Source of the DNA: Anthonomus grandis grandis
Lineage: Eukaryota; Arthropoda; Insecta; Coleoptera; Curculionidae
Length of the DNA stretch: 64,000 nucleotides
Direction of reading: 5' to 3'
Assembly (NCBI RefSeq): GCF_022605725.1
Contig: NC_065551.1
Location: forward strand, 21,080,001-21,144,000
A program made the position numbers and the translations under genes. The notes under the pieces are model-generated. The model had not been told where the DNA came from and did not search any database. It saw only the letters and a list, made by a program, of their open reading frames with translations. Shown here piece by piece: positions 60,174 through 64,000 of the stretch (the first letter of the stretch is position 1; the number at the start of each line of letters is the position of its first letter).

Positions 60174-60335
60174 GTACAAGGTGTCCTAAATTCGAGGTGA
60201 CCATTAGGATCGCGGAAACCATAAAATTTTCTAAACGTCATTTTATTAAGCTCCAAATTGCGCAACCTTGCCTCCATTTAACCGATCCTGTAACTCTTAT
60301 GGTCTCCGAGATTCTAATTCTGGGATACCCTGTAC
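60174..60335. mobile_element. Short MITE-like insertion in the LINE
   Basis: The left end GTACAAGGTGTCCTAAATTC and the right end (minus strand) GTACAGGGTATCCCAGAATT form short imperfect TIRs. The insertion separates LINE linker from RT sequence. Confidence 0.5.
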
Positions 60336-60624
60336 AGGAACCAAACTGACAGTTTTTCACTGACCGTTCATCAACACTTTATTCACTTTTTTCACAACTT
60401 ACTTCGTAAATTAGTCATATCCAATCAGTTATCAATACGAGAGTCAGGTTGCTTCCGCGCCAGTTCAGATCTAATACTTAGAAAGTATTTATTCATATAT
60501 TTACTAACCTCAGTGTTGCCCCTTATAGTGCTTGTTTCAGTTAAAAGTGAATGGCTGTTATGGCGTTGTTACCTCTCGTTGTTTGTTAGTACAGAGTTAA
60601 TAACTTGCCATATTTTATTGTATA

Positions 60625-61400
60625 CTTTTCCAAATTCTCTCGCAAAGTATGAGTGGTTTACTTATTTTTTTGAACTCTTTGACTTGCCAGTTCAACTCTT
60701 TATGCTACTGGAATTTGGTTCCTAGATATTGACATTTTCTTTTATTAAAATAACCGCTTTTCTTCATTGCATTGCGAATTATATTCTCAAGACCATAAAA
60801 CCACACTTCATTCTTTCAAAAGAGCTTTATAGTTTTCTTGGAATAGGTTGTATTAAATGTGATACACTAAATAATTGATGTATAGTTTTTATTACAACTT
60901 GCAGATTCTGTAAAATTGTATTTATTTAATTTAGGTCGCGAATTATGGCTTTATAGTAAACAAATTTTTTGTCATATGTTCAATAATTATTGTTTTACTG
61001 AGACAATGACTTATGTATCAAGCAATTTGTCAGAAGCTGATCTAAGTGTTAAGGTGTTCTGCGTAGGTAGAGATTCATTAAAAAAAAGGGACCATGTACT
61101 TTTCCAAGTTCTCTCGCAAAATATGAGTGTTTTGCTTGTTTTATGATTTCTGACTTGCTGGTCCAAGTCTTTTATTACTTTTTACGTACTTTTTTTTCGT
61201 AGGAATATTCTTTCTGGATATTGTACTTTCTTTTTTTTTAAATTAATTCCTTTTCACTAAACCATTAACCACTCTTTCTAAAAAGCTTTATCGTTTTCTG
61301 GAAATAGGTGGTATTAGATGTGAAGCACTGAAAAATTGAATCATAGTTTTCACTACAATTTGCAAAATCTGTAAAATTTAGATCACGAATAAAGGATTCA
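60625..61400. repeat. Diverged direct duplication, period about 470 bp, within the LINE
   Basis: Blocks at 60625-60960 ('acttttccaaattctctcgc', 'gacttgccagtt', 'agctttatagttttcttgga', 'taggttgtattaaatgtga') recur at 61093-61400 ('acttttccaagttctctcgc', 'gacttgctggtc', 'agctttatcgttttctggaa', 'taggtggtattagatgtga'). Confidence 0.8.
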
Positions 61401-62544
61401 TAGTTAACAGATTCTTTCCCATGTTCTATAATTTTTGTTGAGTATTATAAACATTTAAAACTTATGAATCATGATCACTAAAAGAACTTCCAAATATCGA
61501 CTTATGCATGAATGCATTTGTCACAACATGATCAACATGAGCAAAATGAAGGCACACAAAATTCTTTACAAATATCTGTCTTATAACTACTGACTAAAAG
61601 ATCTATGTATAGATGATCACTGAATAAAGATAATTTCTTGGATTTTAGGTTTGGCAGTTTTTCATAAAGCAGCTGTACGGTGGTGTTGTAGACCTCTTTT
61701 CCACCCCTTTGCTCTCTATTTACAAAAGATTTATTGAAACCGGTTAAGCCATAATACTATGACTCAGCTTTTTGTAGCCAGATTTCTGTCACCATTATCA
61801 TAGATGTATCCACACTAAGCTTCTCAACCTCAACACGTCACCTCAAACTGAGTATGTGCATTTTTAAGTGAGTTCATATAACGAATATTTGCGCGCACAC
61901 ATCACGGTTAAATGTGCTATTAATCCGTTTGCAATATTTAGGATAAAATATCTACGATATTATTTTTACTTGATATAGAGGCCATTATTTTAAAAAGGTG
62001 CTGTGAAGATTTTAATTGTAGCCTTGGCTTTTCAAACTAAATTAATCTATATCATCCTTGGACTAATCCTTATTTAGGAAAATGTGGCTTGAATCTTAAT
62101 GAAGACCAAGTAAATTTAATTCCAGTTTACCATTGATATTTCTAGCTCCAATTATTGCATACTTTAATTCCTTTATGCTAAAAAAAGAGGAGTATAAGCT
62201 TATTTGGGTTGTCGCTGGAAATTTTCTTAACCGTAAAAGCATTTCCAAGCACTTCAACTTCTAGTTCTTGAAATATCTTCTTTATATCTAAAAGTTCATC
62301 TTAAGACTCTCCCAGACTTATAAATACCAAATTATTTTCTCTATACTAATTAATAGCTTGTGATCTCTTTCACCTCGTAAAATATTTCTTTAAGTCTTTT
62401 ATTTGAGATTTAAGTTTATCATGTTCTTTTTTTAACTGCTTGTTTTGTTTGATAAATTGGGTTAGAGGTTTTTGTAATTCCTTTATTGTATTACAGTTAA
62501 TAACACACATGCTTGGGGGACCTGGTAAAAGAATTTGAATTAAT

Positions 62545-62990
62545 CATACACAGGAGAAGTTATAGAGAAGGCACAATTATGGTATGGGCAGAAATTTGTC
62601 TTGAAAGTCGAACCAAGCTCGTTCTTCTGGATCGTTTCTTATTAGCAGATCGCTTTTTAGAAATGTTCTAGAACCTTTTGTTGTCCCAAAATATTGGTGC
62701 AAATTTTGTTTAAATGCATGATAATTCCACTACAGACGCAGCTAGAATCAGACGAAATTTTTTGGAAGAACAAAACATTCGGGTTTTAGACTGGCCAATT
62801 CAATTACCCTATCCTATAGAGCTTGCCTGGAATATGCTTTAGCGAAGTGTTCTTCAGAACCAGAATCAGTTTCAAAACCAAGATCAGCTGTTCAAGCTCT
62901 TCAACAGTTGGATAGTAATTTTCCAAGAAGTCTGGATAACTTAATCCTTAGCATGGAAAAATTTAGTAGAGACACAATCAACACAATTTA
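62545..62990 (+). pseudogene. Tc1-like transposase C-terminal half, pseudogene
   Basis: On the plus strand: IHRRSYREGTIMVWAEICLE, SRTKLVLLDRFLLADRFLEM, then a stop, then GANFV and MHDNSTTDAARIRRNFLEEQ. The second catalytic Asp lies in MHDN, where relatives have MHDNARPHTAR. NIRVLDWPIQLPYPIELAWN follows, where the DWPARSPDLNPIEHAWD motif has lost its last catalytic residues. RSVLQNQNQFQNQDQLFK ends the recognisable part. The N-terminal half is absent. It is inactive. Confidence 0.82.
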
Positions 62991-62999
62991 GGTCACATT

Positions 63000-63395
63000 C
63001 TATATTGATTTTTTTCTTTTAAATTTTTTCATAAAATTTTGATCAGTATTTTGATAATTAGGTCATACAAAAAATTTTTAGTTTGAAAGTTTTAGACAAT
63101 TTTGTAATCCAATATCCCTAGATTTTTGGAATGTGTGTATTTGGTTGTTGTATATTTTGCACCTAGCAACTCATTCTCTAAATCCTCATTGTTATCTTCT
63201 CATTATTACTAAATTGTGCCAGATTTTTCTTTGACTCTATGCCATGTATCATTAGTATCTTTATTTCCTTTTTTAATACTTGCCGAAGAGACTGAATGAT
63301 CTGATAAAATAACAATTATTTTCTTCCTTTTTAGAGGCTGTGGTCCTTCACTTATGCTCTATATATAAGAGAAAATATATAGAGATATTATTGTA
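63000..63395. other. AT-rich spacer between Tc1 and LINE relics
   Basis: Nothing recognised. Confidence 0.45.
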
Positions 63396-63398
63396 CCG

Positions 63399-64000
63399 TT
63401 GAAATCTATCTTAGACAAAATCTGGCTCAGTGAAAAAACCCCGCAAGACTTTAAAAACGCCAATATCATAAACATTTACAAGAATAAAGGCTTTGCGTTT
63501 GACTGTAACAACTATCGCGGCATTTCATTACTGTCGATAGCAGGAAAGATTCTATCAAAGATCTTAGCGGATAGACTACAACCAGTAGTGGAAAAACTTA
63601 TTCCAGAAACCTAGAGCGGCTTTCGGCCAAACAGAGGAACCAACGATCTGATCTTTGCACTTCGCCAACTTCAAGAAAAGGCGAGAGAACATCTGGCGAA
63701 GGCCTTTAATTCGGTTAACAGAAAGGTCCTCTGGTGCATTTTAAAACGTTTCGGAATCCCAAATAAATTCGTCTCAGTGGTCGAAAATTTACACACAAGT
63801 AATCAAGCACAAGTGCTAGTAAACGGTGAGCTTTCCGAACCGTTCTCCACTGAGACCGGAGTTAGGCAGGGCTGCGTCCTGGCTCCTATTTTGTTCAATG
63901 TTTTCCTTGCGGCGCTATCGATCATTGTTGACAGAAATCTAACTGCTAGAGGGATTGGAATCAGATATAGATATGATGGAGGGCTTTTCAATTTAAAACG
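63399..64000 (+). pseudogene. LINE reverse transcriptase pseudogene, runs off the right edge
   Basis: The plus-strand RT has clear blocks: LSEKTPQDFKNANIINIYKN, NYRGISLLSIAGKILSKILA, then a TAG at about 63612, SGFRPNRGTNDLIFALRQLQ, then EHLAKAFNSVNRKVLWCILK. Here about a dozen residues, including the first catalytic Asp, are deleted and AFD reads AFN. It continues with KFVSVVENLHTSNQAQVLVN, TETGVRQGCVLAPILFNVFL and RGIGIRYRYDGGLFNLKR, after which the window ends just before the expected active-site ADD. It is the best conserved LINE in the window and thus probably the youngest, but the deletion and stop make it inactive. Confidence 0.85.

Larger units (their letters stand above)
59290..62480 (-). 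mobile_element. Near full-length but decayed LINE (Jockey/CR1-like)
   Basis: Read leftwards: an ORF1-like piece near 62400-62180 (NNLVFISLGES, ELLDIKKIFQELEVEVLGNA); an endonuclease from about 61800 (TEIWLQKAESYY, NREQRGGKEVYNTTVQLLYE, then HVDHVVTNAF, FSDHD near 61480); a linker (REFGKVYNKIWQVINSV, about 60650-60590); RT blocks (TNDLIFDLQDNLNSKK near 60060, AAIVPLDFPKDAVHYDVILN, VPQDSILNPILFIIYMNSL, LRLYADVLVYS at 59727-59738 where YADD is YADV); and a C-terminal block KPIKTLQNRAIKNIYNLL near 59390. Part of the linker is duplicated and a small TIR element is inserted. It carries many stops. Confidence 0.8.

Overview
This is AT-rich eukaryotic DNA, almost certainly from an insect. The support is a split host gene with GT/AG introns of about 8 kb, plus a load of mariner, Tc1, piggyBac, Penelope and LINE relics typical of arthropod genomes. 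A beetle is my guess, not something the sequence proves. There are no operons, ribosome binding sites or CRISPR arrays. Most open frames in the window are chance frames or shadows.

Host gene: one gene is recognised, on the minus strand. It is the insect orthologue of ASPP (apoptosis-stimulating protein of p53; TP53BP2/PPP1R13B family). Three consecutive exons are supported: 20994-21326 (linker), 12855-13128 and 4375-4556 (the conserved N-terminal coiled coil). Their splice phases agree (0/0, 0/1, 1/0) and the joined coiled coil follows vertebrate ASPP2 closely. The proline-rich, ankyrin and SH3 exons must lie left of position 1. The RAS-association-like N-terminus, if present, lies to the right. 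A GC-rich island at 45960-46205 is a weak candidate for a 5' exon or promoter.

Layout: 1-2.7 kb, LINE relic with a nested LINE tail. 4.4 kb, ASPP exon, with a five-unit degenerate tandem repeat directly beside it (4.56-7.2 kb). 8.6-9.7 kb, LINE relic. 10.7-11.4 kb, non-autonomous TIR element. 12.9 kb, GC-rich ASPP exon. 13.4-17.3 kb, degenerate tandem repeats sharing a TTATGCAT core and including a copied piece of the ASPP splice acceptor. 18.5-19.5 kb, mariner with DD41D-type spacing. 21 kb, ASPP exon. 24.4-26.2 kb, piggyBac relic with intact TIRs and TTAA duplication. 28.3-29.7 kb, mariner relic. 30-32.3 kb, LINE relic. 32.9-45.6 kb, largely gene-free AT-rich DNA with more TTATGCAT repeats and small Tc1 and mariner scraps. 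46.4-47.9 kb, mariner relic. 48.2-49.3 kb, two LINE relics. 51.7-52.9 kb, mariner scrap and a ~170-210 bp satellite-like array. 53.2-55.1 kb, TIR element carrying a miniature Penelope-like element with two hammerhead-like motifs and a tRNA-like sequence. 55.6-64 kb, closely packed LINE and Tc1 relics, one running off the right edge.

Every transposon coding region is broken, so nothing here looks autonomously mobile. The most interesting structures are the intronic repeat families that abut ASPP exons, the captured splice acceptor, and the hammerhead/tRNA-like Penelope derivative nested in a TIR element.
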